This document shows, in pieces, positions 27,366 through 35,441 of a DNA stretch of 64,000 nucleotides; position 1 is the first letter of the stretch; every line of letters begins with the position of its first letter. The translations under genes and the position numbers were made by a program. The DNA comes from Pseudomonas taiwanensis (GTDB lineage Bacteria; Pseudomonadota; Gammaproteobacteria; Pseudomonadales; Pseudomonadaceae): the NCBI RefSeq assembly GCF_013393345.1, contig NZ_QJRF01000053.1, positions 60,460 through 124,459 on the forward strand, written 5' to 3'. The notes below the pieces were generated by a model. That model saw only the letters and a program-made list of their open reading frames with translations, did no database searches and was not told where the DNA came from.

Positions 27366-29570
27366 TCAGCGTGCGGAAATGGTGCCGGTGCGCACTCCGC
27401 CGAAGGTGGAGCGCACGGTAACGCTGGGGTTGGCAGCGGGAACGACGGCGGTGGAGTTATTCACCGACAACTTCCACTTCCCATTCGGCCCCGGCGCGGC
27501 GGTGCCCAGCAGGACGACGCCCTGGGCGCTGGTGACTTCAATGCGGATCTGGTTGCCCGCAGGCCGCGAGGTGGTGCCTTCGAAGTCCCAGGAGAAGCGG
27601 TTGTTCGAACCCGCTTTCACGTCCGCCTTGGTGATCGCCAGGGTATCGGCGGCAGTGGCCGGATTCACCGTCACGGTCACCGTTGCCTGAGGCGAGGTGG
27701 CACCAATGGAGTCCCGCGCCTGGTAGTTGAAGGTCACGGTGAAGGCGGTGGTCACCGTTGCCGGTGGGGTGTAGGTCACCGTGGTGCCGTTGGTGCTGGT
27801 CGTGCCGCGTCCTGTGGGCGGCGTGGTCAGGTTCACCACCGTCATCGGGTTGGCTTCCGGGTCCGCGTCGTTGGCCAGCACGTTGATCGTCACCGGTGCG
27901 CCGGCATTGGTGGTCGCAGTGTCGTTGGCGACCACTGGCGGCAGGTTGGGCCGGACGGTGATGGTCACCAGCGCCGGAGTGGACTGAGCACCCAGGTTGT
28001 CGCGGGCCTGATAGGTGAAGGTCACCGTCTGGGTGGTCGCGACCTGGGTCGGCGGCGTGTAGATCACCGCACCCGTGCCGCTGCGCACGAGGGTACCCAG
28101 GGTGACGCTGCCCAGGCTGGCGATGGACAGCGGCACGTTGCCGTCAACGTCGCTGTCGTTGGCGGTCAGGGCGAGGGTCACCGGTACGCCGGCGGTAGTG
28201 CTGGCGCTGTCCGGGTTGGCCACTGGCGGCTGGTTGGCAGGGACATTGGCCGGCCGTCCTTCGATGACCACGAACTCCGTGTCGCTGCCGCCGGCAGCCG
28301 ATTTCACCGTGACCTTCGCCGGCGGCTGCTCGATGCCGGCGGCCACCAGGCGTTGGGTCGCACCGCTGACCGGCAGCAGGCGGCCGAAGCCTTCGGCCAC
28401 CATGGACGGGATTTCCACCTCGTCACTGGAGCGCGCTTCCACCGTCAGCGTCTTGTTCGGCCAGGAATAGCGGGCCTGGCTGATCTTGACGATATCGGTC
28501 AGCTGCTGGGTCTGCGTGGTGGCCGACGCATTGGTGTCCGTGGCGGTGATCAGTACGAAGGGTGGCAGGCTGGCCGGTGCCAGGTCCTGGCCGAAGAACA
28601 GGCCGCTGCCATCACCGGTCATCTCGAACTGGCAGGGCGACGGCGGATCGCCCACCAGGTCGAGGCTTTCGCGGAAGCACAGGGTTGCGCTGGCGCTGGA
28701 GTTGGCGAACACCGATATCCAGGTGCGTTGGGCGTCGCGGCTGTAGGTGGCACGGTCGACGCCGACCTTGCTGGCGATGCCACCGGTGAACAGCTTGCCG
28801 GACAAGTTGAACAGGTTGGTCTCGATGAAGAGGCCGTTGGGACCGTCGATGCGCACGAAGTTGGTCCCGAAGGGGCTGCCAACTACCGGCTCGGCCAGGT
28901 TGGGGTCGCCGATGAAGGTCTCCACTTCATTGGTTTCCGGGTTGGTTTCGGTGTAGAGCGGGCCGTCCCGATGAAGGAACGGGCCGACGTTGCCGGCCAG
29001 GGCGCCGCTGAAGTCGCCGGGGGCGCCGATGCCGATGTCTCGGGTCATGTTGATGGCGCGACGGCCGGGCGCGGTGACGGTGAAGGTATCCACGCCGTAG
29101 GGGTGAGTGACCGTGTAGGTGCCGGCCACCGGAACCGTCACGCGGATGCGGATGCGCGCGAAGCTCTGCTGATCGCCCAATCGCGGGACTTCGGCAGCGA
29201 AGGCCGCTTCGATGCCGGCCACGTAGGCATCCAGCTCCAGGCCATTGCCGGGGTCGTCGATGCTGGCCTCGGCGAGCATCCAGAAGCTTTCATCCGGGAA
29301 GTTGCCGGGGAAGGCGACGGGCTTGGTGTCGTCGAAGATGCCGGGGGTCGGCAGCAGGGTGCACATGAAGTTGCCGGGCGCTCGCGAGCTGCGGGCCTTG
29401 GACAGGCAAAGCTCCAGGGGGGTGCCCTCGGTGTCCTGGTACCAGCGTGGGAAGTAGCCGCTGGCGGCGGTGAAGGGACCGGGGTCCACCGTCGCCAGTT
29501 GCGCCTCGGCAACCGGAATGCCGACGAGCACACCCAGCAACAGGGTGAGTATTCCTGGCCATCTGAACAT
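27366..29570 (-). CDS. Secreted protein with paralogous N-terminal domain and two Ig-like repeats
   Basis: 734 residues. A signal peptide (MFRWPGILTLLLGVLVGIPV, cleaved after AEA) is followed by a domain of about 430 residues that is closely related to the downstream protein 29613-30908. Two cadherin/Big-type Ig-like repeats come next (each begins PPVAN- or PPVVANDTAT- and contains NDSDVDGN or NDADPEANP, Ca-site-like), then a C-terminal beta-rich domain. It is probably an exported surface or extracellular protein. It forms an operon with its paralogue, behind a sigma54-like promoter. Function unknown; location suggests a part in the oxidase/secretion island. Confidence 0.75.
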   Translation of the reverse strand: MFRWPGILTLLLGVLVGIPVAEAQLATVDPGPFTAASGYFPRWYQDTEGTPLELCLSKARSSRAPGNFMCTLLPTPGIFDDTKPVAFPGNFPDESFWMLAEASIDDPGNGLELDAYVAGIEAAFAAEVPRLGDQQSFARIRIRVTVPVAGTYTVTHPYGVDTFTVTAPGRRAINMTRDIGIGAPGDFSGALAGNVGPFLHRDGPLYTETNPETNEVETFIGDPNLAEPVVGSPFGTNFVRIDGPNGLFIETNLFNLSGKLFTGGIASKVGVDRATYSRDAQRTWISVFANSSASATLCFRESLDLVGDPPSPCQFEMTGDGSGLFFGQDLAPASLPPFVLITATDTNASATTQTQQLTDIVKISQARYSWPNKTLTVEARSSDEVEIPSMVAEGFGRLLPVSGATQRLVAAGIEQPPAKVTVKSAAGGSDTEFVVIEGRPANVPANQPPVANPDSASTTAGVPVTLALTANDSDVDGNVPLSIASLGSVTLGTLVRSGTGAVIYTPPTQVATTQTVTFTYQARDNLGAQSTPALVTITVRPNLPPVVANDTATTNAGAPVTINVLANDADPEANPMTVVNLTTPPTGRGTTSTNGTTVTYTPPATVTTAFTVTFNYQARDSIGATSPQATVTVTVNPATAADTLAITKADVKAGSNNRFSWDFEGTTSRPAGNQIRIEVTSAQGVVLLGTAAPGPNGKWKLSVNNSTAVVPAANPSVTVRSTFGGVRTGTISAR

Positions 29571-29612
29571 GACTGCCTCCGTTCACCCGCCTGCGGCAGG
29601 TGAGTGTTGTTC

Positions 29613-30908
29613 TCAGGGGAGAATCAGGACTTCTTCGGTATCGGAGCCGCCATTGGCCGAGCTCACGTGGACGGTCGCCGGTGGAATGAGGCCGGCCGGG
29701 AGATCCAGGTGTCCGGCTACGAGCGGGCCCAGTCCCTCGGCGGTCAGCGCCGGCTGGCCGGTCTGGTCGCTGGAGCTGGCATCCACCGTCAGGCGGCCGG
29801 TGGCCAGGCTGTACTCGGCTCGGCTGATGGTCACCAGGTCCACCAGCGGGGCGGTCTTGGTGGTGGCGGTGCTGCTGGGGATGGCTGCGCTGTTGTCAGC
29901 GGTGAAGGACAGGTTGCCATTGGCCGTCGGGGTGGCCGCGGACTGGCCGTACCAGGCACCCGTGGCGCTGCCCTGCATGGCGCCGCTGGCGCCGGCGGTG
30001 TCGGTGTAGCGCACGGTGGCCGGGGCGGGCGGGGCCAGGGTGAAGAAGTCCTGCTGGCTGGCGCCCCCGGTGCCGCCGGTGGAATAGGTGGCGCGCTCGA
30101 CGATCAGCGGCGTCGGCAACGGCTCCTGGGACAACTTGCCGGAAATGGCGAACTGTCGTGTTTCCGCGCGCAGGCCGTTGGGGCCTTCGATCCGCACGAA
30201 GTTGGTCCCGAAGGGGCTGCCGGTGACTTCCTCCAGCACGTTCGGGTCGCCAATGAAGGACTCCGGCAGGCTGGTGACCGGATTGACCTCCACATAAGGC
30301 CCGTTCACCGAGCGCAGGAAGGGCCCGACATCACCCTTCAAGGCGCCGCTGAATTCGCCGGGCGTGGTGATGCCGATGTCGCGGGTCAGGTTGATGGCGC
30401 GCGTCCCGGGGGTATCCACATCGAACACTTCCACGCCATAGGGGTGGGTGATGGTGTAGGTGCCGGCCACCGGCACCGTCACCCGGATGCGGACGCGCGC
30501 GAAGCTGATCTGCTCGCCTACCGCCGGCAACTCGCCGCTGAAGGCCGCCTCCAGGGCGGACACGTACAGCAAGTCGATACCGGTGGCGGCGTCGGTGATG
30601 GAGGCATCGCCGGTGAACCAGAACGCCTCGTCGGGGAAGTTGGTGGGGAAGACGATCGGCTGGGTGTCGTCGAACACGCCCGGATTGGGCAGCAGGTTGC
30701 ACATGAAGGAGCCGGGTACGCGGGTGCTCTGTGCCTTGGAGAGACAGAGGTCAAGGGCGCGGCCGTGGGTGTCCTGGTACCAGGCCGCAAAGAATCCGTT
30801 GGCCTCGGTATAGGTGGTCTGGTCAACCGCATAGAGACCGGCCTTGGCCGGGGCGACCGTGAGTCCGAGCAATAGCGGGAGCACGAGTTTCGGCAGTGCG
30901 TTGTGCAT
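29613..30908 (-). CDS. Secreted hypothetical protein, paralogue of the Ig-like protein
   Basis: 431 residues. Signal peptide ends APAKAG. The body shares long runs with the neighbour: FARIRIRVTVPVAGTYT versus FARVRIRVTVPVAGTYT, HPYGV, RAIN(L/M)TRDIGI, GSPFGTNFVRI(D/E)GPNGL. Conserved cysteines (LCLSKA, FMCNLLPNPG) suggest a disulfide. It lacks the Ig repeats and ends with the GGSDTEEVLILP equivalent of the neighbour's GGSDTEFVVIEG. First gene of the pair; a TGGCAT-N5-TTGC promoter lies about 85 bases upstream. Confidence 0.75.
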   Translation of the reverse strand: MHNALPKLVLPLLLGLTVAPAKAGLYAVDQTTYTEANGFFAAWYQDTHGRALDLCLSKAQSTRVPGSFMCNLLPNPGVFDDTQPIVFPTNFPDEAFWFTGDASITDAATGIDLLYVSALEAAFSGELPAVGEQISFARVRIRVTVPVAGTYTITHPYGVEVFDVDTPGTRAINLTRDIGITTPGEFSGALKGDVGPFLRSVNGPYVEVNPVTSLPESFIGDPNVLEEVTGSPFGTNFVRIEGPNGLRAETRQFAISGKLSQEPLPTPLIVERATYSTGGTGGASQQDFFTLAPPAPATVRYTDTAGASGAMQGSATGAWYGQSAATPTANGNLSFTADNSAAIPSSTATTKTAPLVDLVTISRAEYSLATGRLTVDASSSDQTGQPALTAEGLGPLVAGHLDLPAGLIPPATVHVSSANGGSDTEEVLILP

Positions 30909-30988
30909 GGTGTTGCCCTTCCAGTCGATGAACTTCGCCGTTTGTCAGGCTCCGATGGGCAAGGGGCCCGTCGTTGACCGGAAGAGGG

Positions 30989-31004
30989 CGCAAACCCCAT
31001 GCCA
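30989..31004 (-). promoter_or_regulatory. Sigma54-like promoter for the secreted-protein pair
   Basis: On the minus strand: TGGCAT, five bases (GGGGT), TTGCG. Both invariant pairs (GG at -24, GC at -12) and the spacing are kept. Confidence 0.65.
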
Positions 31005-31072
31005 GAGCGGTTCCGGGGCTCTGGTTCGGGGTTGGCGGCTGAAACATCTTGAAATAAGTCGTGAGGAGGGGT

Positions 31073-31086
31073 TCCCGGCTCTGGGG
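31073..31086. promoter_or_regulatory. Near-match to the C4-N6-G4 operator
   Basis: TCCC, six bases (GGCTCT), GGGG: one base short of the palindrome found at the other promoters of the island, about 70 bases upstream of the minus-strand promoter. Confidence 0.35.
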
Positions 31087-31139
31087 GCTGGTAACCCAGA
31101 AGTGGGTGAAAAGTGGGTGGGGAAATGGGGGATTTTCGA

Positions 31140-31171
31140 CCCTACCGTTCGGCGACCGCTGAACGGTAGGG
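31140..31171. promoter_or_regulatory. Perfect 11-base inverted repeat upstream of the kinase gene
   Basis: CCCTACCGTTC and GAACGGTAGGG around a ten-base centre, no T tract. It could be an operator or an RNA hairpin in the kinase leader. Confidence 0.5.
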
Positions 31172-31296
31172 CCGCGAATCTCGGGGCCTGCGCTATAACT
31201 ACCCGGAGTCGGCGCAGGAGTTGCCGACCCGGCCGGAGGCCCCTTTTTACGCCCGCCTTGCGAGCGATCCGACGGTCAAACAAGGGGAGGTTTCGA

Positions 31297-32709
31297 ATGA
31301 AGATGGCGCTGGTGAGCAAGCCCTTCAATCTGTTCCGTTGGTTTTCCCTGGTGAGCCTGGTGATCATCCTCGTGGTGGCCATTCTGCTCGGCTCGGCGGC
31401 AACCCGATTCCTGATGCGCGAGAGCATCGACCGCGATGCCATGCTCAGCGCCCAGTTCATCAAGTCCATCGCCGATGTCGAAGTCATCCACGGCAACTTC
31501 TCCCCCGGCCTGACCCTCGGCGAGTTCCTCGACAAACGTGTCGATGGCGCGCGCCTCGGCGTTTCCCACGAGCAACTGGTCAAATCCCACGAAGAATTCT
31601 TCGACCACATCGTGCGCCTGCCCGATGTGCTGCTGGCCAATGTCTATGCGCCCGATGGCGTGGTGATCTGGTCGACCAATCCGAAGCTGGTGGGTGGCCA
31701 CTCGCTGGAGCGCGCCAAGCTGAGCGAAGCGGTCAGCAGCCGCAACACGGTGACCACCGAGCATCACGGCCCCGATGCCTGCCCGGCGGAAGCCTTTTTC
31801 ATGCGCGTGCCGCACAGCCTCTATCTGGAAAGCTTCATCCCGCTGCTGGACAGCCGGGGCGAAGTGCTCTCGATCATCGAGATCTACAAGGAACCGGTGG
31901 ACCTGATCGCCCGCATGAACCGCGGACTCGTGCTGCTCTGGATCGCTACGGCAGTGGGCGGCGCAGTCATCTACCTCAGCCTGTTCTGGTTCGTGCGCCA
32001 CGCCTCGCGCCTGGTGGACGACCAGCAGCGGCAACTGGTGGAGAACGAAACCCTGGCCCTGCTCGGCGAGATGTCCACCGCCGTCGCCCACAGCCTGCGC
32101 AACCCGCTGGCGTCCATCCGCTCCAGCGCCGAGCTGGCGCTTGAAGTGGACCCGGGACCGCTGCACAAGAACCTGGGCGACATCATCACCCAGGTCGACC
32201 GCATGTCGAAGTGGGTGCGCGAGCTGCTGCTGTCAGCGCGCCCGCTGGCCGGCGACCAGGAACCGGTGGACCTCACCAACGCCCTGGAAGAAACCCTCAC
32301 CGCCTACGAACCGCAGATCCGCCATGCCGGCATCGAAGTCGACTGGCAGACCCGCGACGCACCCAAGGTGGTCAGCCATCCGGTACTTCTGCAACAACTG
32401 CTGGGTAGTGTCCTTTCCAACGCCATCGAGGCCATGCCGCGCGGCGGTCGACTGGCCATCCGCCTGGAGCCGGATGCGCAGCGCCGGTTGCTGACCCTGA
32501 CCGTCAGCGACACCGGCAGCGGCATGTCGCCGGCAATGCTGGAGATGGCCTTCAAACCTTTCCATACCACCAAGCGTGGCGGTCTGGGCGTCGGCCTGGT
32601 GCTGGTGCGCAAGATCGTCGAGCGCTTCGGTGGCGCAGTCAGCATCGATAGCCGGGAAAATTCCGGTACCAACGTGCACCTGACCTTCAGGGCCACGGCA
32701 GGGGGATAA
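31297..32709 (+). CDS. Membrane sensor histidine kinase (MnxS-like)
   Basis: 470 residues. Helix 1 is at about 13-35 and helix 2 at about 208-232, with a periplasmic sensor of about 170 residues between them. The dimerisation/phosphoacceptor box AVAHSLRNPLASIRSS puts the His at 265. The ATPase domain has N box LGSVLSNAIEAMPRGG, DTGSGM and GLGVGLVLVRKIVERFGG. ATG 31297 follows GGGGAGG. The response-regulator gene starts six bases after its stop, so they are a pair. From memory, P. putida GB-1 Mn(II) oxidation needs kinases MnxS1/MnxS2 and regulator MnxR; this gene is the matching kinase by context. The signal is unknown. Confidence 0.85.
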   Translation: MKMALVSKPFNLFRWFSLVSLVIILVVAILLGSAATRFLMRESIDRDAMLSAQFIKSIADVEVIHGNFSPGLTLGEFLDKRVDGARLGVSHEQLVKSHEEFFDHIVRLPDVLLANVYAPDGVVIWSTNPKLVGGHSLERAKLSEAVSSRNTVTTEHHGPDACPAEAFFMRVPHSLYLESFIPLLDSRGEVLSIIEIYKEPVDLIARMNRGLVLLWIATAVGGAVIYLSLFWFVRHASRLVDDQQRQLVENETLALLGEMSTAVAHSLRNPLASIRSSAELALEVDPGPLHKNLGDIITQVDRMSKWVRELLLSARPLAGDQEPVDLTNALEETLTAYEPQIRHAGIEVDWQTRDAPKVVSHPVLLQQLLGSVLSNAIEAMPRGGRLAIRLEPDAQRRLLTLTVSDTGSGMSPAMLEMAFKPFHTTKRGGLGVGLVLVRKIVERFGGAVSIDSRENSGTNVHLTFRATAGG

Positions 32710-32715
32710 CAACAA

Positions 32716-34146
32716 ATGGGCAACAGCATTCTGATTGTCGAAGACGACGAAATCCTGGCCGACAACTTCTGCACCTACCTGCAACGGCGCCAGTTCGACG
32801 TCATGGTCTGCAGCTCGGCCGAAGAAGCGCTGCCGATCATCGAGGCGCAGCACCCGGACCTGGTCCTTACCGACTACTGCCTGCCCGGCATGAGCGGTTG
32901 CGACCTGATCAGCCGGGCCCGCGCGATGGACGAGCAGCTCAAGGTCATCATGATTACCGGGCACGGCAACGTGCAGGGCGCGGTGGAAGCCATGAAGGCC
33001 GGCGCCAGCGACTACCTGACCAAACCGGTGGCGCTCGCCGAGTTGAAGCTGGTGGTGGACAAGGTGCTGGAGGCGCGGCGACAGGAGCAGCGCCTGTCCT
33101 TTTACCAGCAACGTGAAGCCCAGGACTCCGGGCTTGCCGGGCTGATAGGCGACTCCGAACCCATGCGCACCATGAAGGACATGGTCCGCCAGGTGCTCGG
33201 CGCCGAGGAACGCATGGCCGGGGAAGACCTGCCGGTGGTGCTGATCGAAGGCGAGACCGGGACCGGCAAGGAACTGGTGGCTCGCGCGCTGCATTTCGAT
33301 GGTGCGCGCAGCAAGGGTCCCTTCGTCGAGTTCAACTGCGCCTCGATTCCGTCGCACCTCCTGGAAGCCGAACTGTTCGGTCACGAGAAGGGTGCCTTCA
33401 CCGACGCCAAGGATCGCCGCGTGGGCCTGGTGGAAGCGGCCGATGGCGGCACCCTGTTCCTCGACGAGGTGGGCGAGATCGACCTGCTACTCCAGGCCAA
33501 GCTGCTCAAGCTGCTGGAAGACCGCACGATTCGTCGCCTGGGCTCGGTTCGCGAGCGCAAGGTCAACCTGCGCATCATCAGCGCCACGAACTGCAACCTC
33601 GAGCAGATGGTCCAGGAGGGCAAGTTCCGCCGCGACCTCTTCTTCCGCTTGCGCATCATCACCATCAAGGTGCCGCCGCTGCGGGCCCGTGGTGACGATG
33701 TCCTGACCCTGGCCGAACACTTCGTCGCCCAGCATGGCAAGCGCTACGGCAAGCCGGGGCTGCGTTTCAGCGCTGAAGCCCGGGCCGTGCTCAAGGGCTA
33801 CAGCTGGCCGGGGAACGTGCGCGAGCTACGCAACATGCTCGAGCAGACTGTGCTGCTGGCGCCGGGCAACGTCATCGGTCCGGACCAGCTCACCATCTGC
33901 CGCGGCCTGCTGGCCGGGGTTGGCGTCACCGAATCGGCTCCTCCACAGATGCTCGGCGGCCCGCTGGGGCTGGAAGACGAGAACATGAGCCTGTCCGATG
34001 CCGAGCGTGATCTGGTGGTGAAGGTGCTGGGCAAGACCGACTGGAACATCTCCAAATCCGCCCGCATGCTCGGCCTCACCCGCGACATGCTGCGCTACCG
34101 GATCGACAAGCTTGGCCTGGAACGGCCCGACCGGCAGCAACATTGA
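32716..34146 (+). CDS. mnxR: NtrC-family sigma54 response regulator (MnxR-like)
   Basis: 476 residues: receiver (phospho-acceptor D53 in [14 protein letters not shown] in LTKPV), AAA+ domain (Walker A GETGTGKE at 179-186; Walker [12 protein letters not shown]), and a Fis-type HTH ([20 protein letters not shown]). The sigma54-contact loop reads GAFTDA at 226-231 instead of GAFTGA. It should activate the sigma54-type promoters scattered through the island. The symbol is by context with P. putida GB-1 MnxR and is not proven. Confidence 0.85.
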   Translation: MGNSILIVEDDEILADNFCTYLQRRQFDVMVCSSAEEALPIIEAQHPDLVLTDYCLPGMSGCDLISRARAMDEQLKVIMITGHGNVQGAVEAMKAGASDYLTKPVALAELKLVVDKVLEARRQEQRLSFYQQREAQDSGLAGLIGDSEPMRTMKDMVRQVLGAEERMAGEDLPVVLIEGETGTGKELVARALHFDGARSKGPFVEFNCASIPSHLLEAELFGHEKGAFTDAKDRRVGLVEAADGGTLFLDEVGEIDLLLQAKLLKLLEDRTIRRLGSVRERKVNLRIISATNCNLEQMVQEGKFRRDLFFRLRIITIKVPPLRARGDDVLTLAEHFVAQHGKRYGKPGLRFSAEARAVLKGYSWPGNVRELRNMLEQTVLLAPGNVIGPDQLTICRGLLAGVGVTESAPPQMLGGPLGLEDENMSLSDAERDLVVKVLGKTDWNISKSARMLGLTRDMLRYRIDKLGLERPDRQQH

Positions 34147-34151
34147 AATGG

Positions 34152-34165
34152 CCCCGATTCAGGGG
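34152..34165. promoter_or_regulatory. C4-N6-G4 palindrome upstream of receiver-only gene
   Basis: CCCC, GATTCA, GGGG followed by AAT. A second C5-N10-G5 pair lies at 34169-34188. Both are about 75-110 bases before a sigma54-like promoter. Confidence 0.5.
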
Positions 34166-34261
34166 AATCCCCCGACCAACGTAGGGGGTTATGGGGATGG
34201 TGAAACTTTTCCGCCGATCTAGACTCTAGGAATCATCGACCCGGGTGGGTCGATGCACCCT

Positions 34262-34277
34262 TGGCTCGGAATGTGCA
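34262..34277 (+). promoter_or_regulatory. Sigma54-like promoter of the receiver-only regulator
   Basis: TGGCTC, GGAAT, GTGCA: GG and GC elements with correct spacing, two mismatches to consensus. Confidence 0.5.
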
Positions 34278-34337
34278 GGGATGCAATCAGCGGTCAGCCT
34301 GACCGTCGTCCGATCTCCTGACAGGGGAGCAGCCGCA

Positions 34338-34871
34338 GTGACGAAGAAAGTACTGATAGTCGACGATGAAGAAATCCTTGCCGCGAATTTCCAGACCTAC
34401 CTGGAAATGCTCGGTTGCGACGTGCGCACCGCCGCCAACGGTGCCATCGCCCTGGAGGTCGTGGTGAACTTCAAGCCCGACCTGCTGGTGCTCGACTATC
34501 GCTTGCCCGACATGACCGGTTTCGAGATTTTCGATGCCATGCGCACCCTGCACAGCTGCGAAGCGGTGCTGATGACCGCGCATCCCAGCATCGAAGTGTG
34601 CAACCGCGCCATCGAGCGCAAGATCGACATCATCCTCCTCAAGCCATTCCCCCTGCATGAACTGGGCAACGTTGTGCTCCACGGCCTGCCGACTGCCGCC
34701 CAGCGCGATCAGGAATCGCCGGCCGAGCCACCCGTCCAGGTGGACCGTCGTCGCGGAGGCGAGGTGAACTTCCCGCTGAAGCTGTATGACGGCGCCTGGG
34801 TGCTCTCCGACCGCCGCCGTCCCGCCGCAAGCTCCGAAGAGCCTCTGAAGCAGATCAAGAAAGGCACCTGA
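34338..34871 (+). CDS. Single-domain response regulator (receiver only)
   Basis: 177 residues. The receiver (TKKVLIVDDEEILAANFQTY, acceptor D53 in LLVLDYRLPDMTGFEIF, Lys in ILLKPFP) closely parallels that of the upstream enhancer-binding protein. The tail of about 60 residues is charged and low in structure, with no HTH or enzyme domain. GTG 34338 was chosen: it follows GGGGAG and lies downstream of the promoter at 34262, which would fall inside the longer reading. It may act as a phosphate sink or a protein-protein switch in the same signal path. Confidence 0.8.
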   Translation: MTKKVLIVDDEEILAANFQTYLEMLGCDVRTAANGAIALEVVVNFKPDLLVLDYRLPDMTGFEIFDAMRTLHSCEAVLMTAHPSIEVCNRAIERKIDIILLKPFPLHELGNVVLHGLPTAAQRDQESPAEPPVQVDRRRGGEVNFPLKLYDGAWVLSDRRRPAASSEEPLKQIKKGT

Positions 34872-34903
34872 AGTCCCCGTACCACCTCAGCTGTTTGGTG
34901 CGT

Positions 34904-35370
34904 AGGGTGGATGGCGCTTTTTCCATCCACCGCCGCGGGTGCCTGAGAAGCGATTTCCACCCCTACGAAACTGACTGGTAGGAGCGAGCTTGCTCGCTAA
35001 TAGCCCGGGCACAATCATTCGCGAGCAAGCTCGCTCCTACAGACCTCATCCCGCCTGAGTGCAAGGGTGGATGGCGCTTACCATCCACCGCCACGGGTGC
35101 CGGAGAAGCGATTTCCACCCCTACGGCACTGACTGGTAGGAGCGAGCTTGCTCGCGAACAGCCCGAGCACGATCATTCGCGAGCAAGCTCGCTCCTACAG
35201 ACTTCATCCAGCCCCCGTGCAAGGGTGGATGGCGCTTACCATCCACCGCCACGGGTGCCGGAGAAGCGATTTCCACCCCTACGGCACTGACTGGTAGGAG
35301 CGAGCTTGCTCGCGAACAGCCCGAGCACGATCATCCGCGAGCAAGAGCTCGGCATCCCCCTCGCTGCTAC
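34904..35370. repeat. Three tandem ~158-bp units built from two REP families
   Basis: Units start at 34904, 35064 and 35222. Each contains a GGGTGGATGGCGCTT...CCATCCACC hairpin, a GAAGCGATTTCCACCCCTAC arm, then the GTAGGAGCGAGC...GCTCGCTCCTAC REP. Units 2 and 3 are nearly identical; the right end of unit 3 is scrambled (GAGCAAGAGCTCGGCATCC). Confidence 0.85.
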
Positions 35371-35376
35371 AAAAGA

Positions 35377-35405
35377 AAGCGCAGGCATCTACCTGCGCTT
35401 TTTCG
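35377..35405 (-). terminator. Hairpin downstream of xcmS
   Basis: AAGCGCAGG, a six-base loop, CCTGCGCTTTTTC. The T tract favours ending plus-strand transcripts; the A-rich left side (AAAAGAAAGC) lets it also work on the minus strand for xcmT1-xcmS. Confidence 0.7.
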
Positions 35406-35441
35406 TTTCCGGCCGGTGCGCCCGTCAGTGGGGATGCCCCC

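Larger units (their letters stand above)
30909..31296. other. Divergent control region between secreted pair and kinase
   Basis: No gene. It holds the minus-strand sigma54-like promoter (30989-31004), a near-match operator (31073-31086), direct GTGGGTG repeats (31102-31120) and a perfect 11-base inverted repeat (31140-31171). Confidence 0.7.

Noticed and set aside
27246..29603. A long plus-strand open frame opposite the Ig-like protein gene
   Set aside because: Low-complexity Gly/Arg/His sequence with no signal, domain or ribosome site; a shadow of the minus-strand gene.
34904..35370. A possible CRISPR array
   Set aside because: Only three units of about 158 bases, each built of known palindromes, with no unique spacers and no cas genes.
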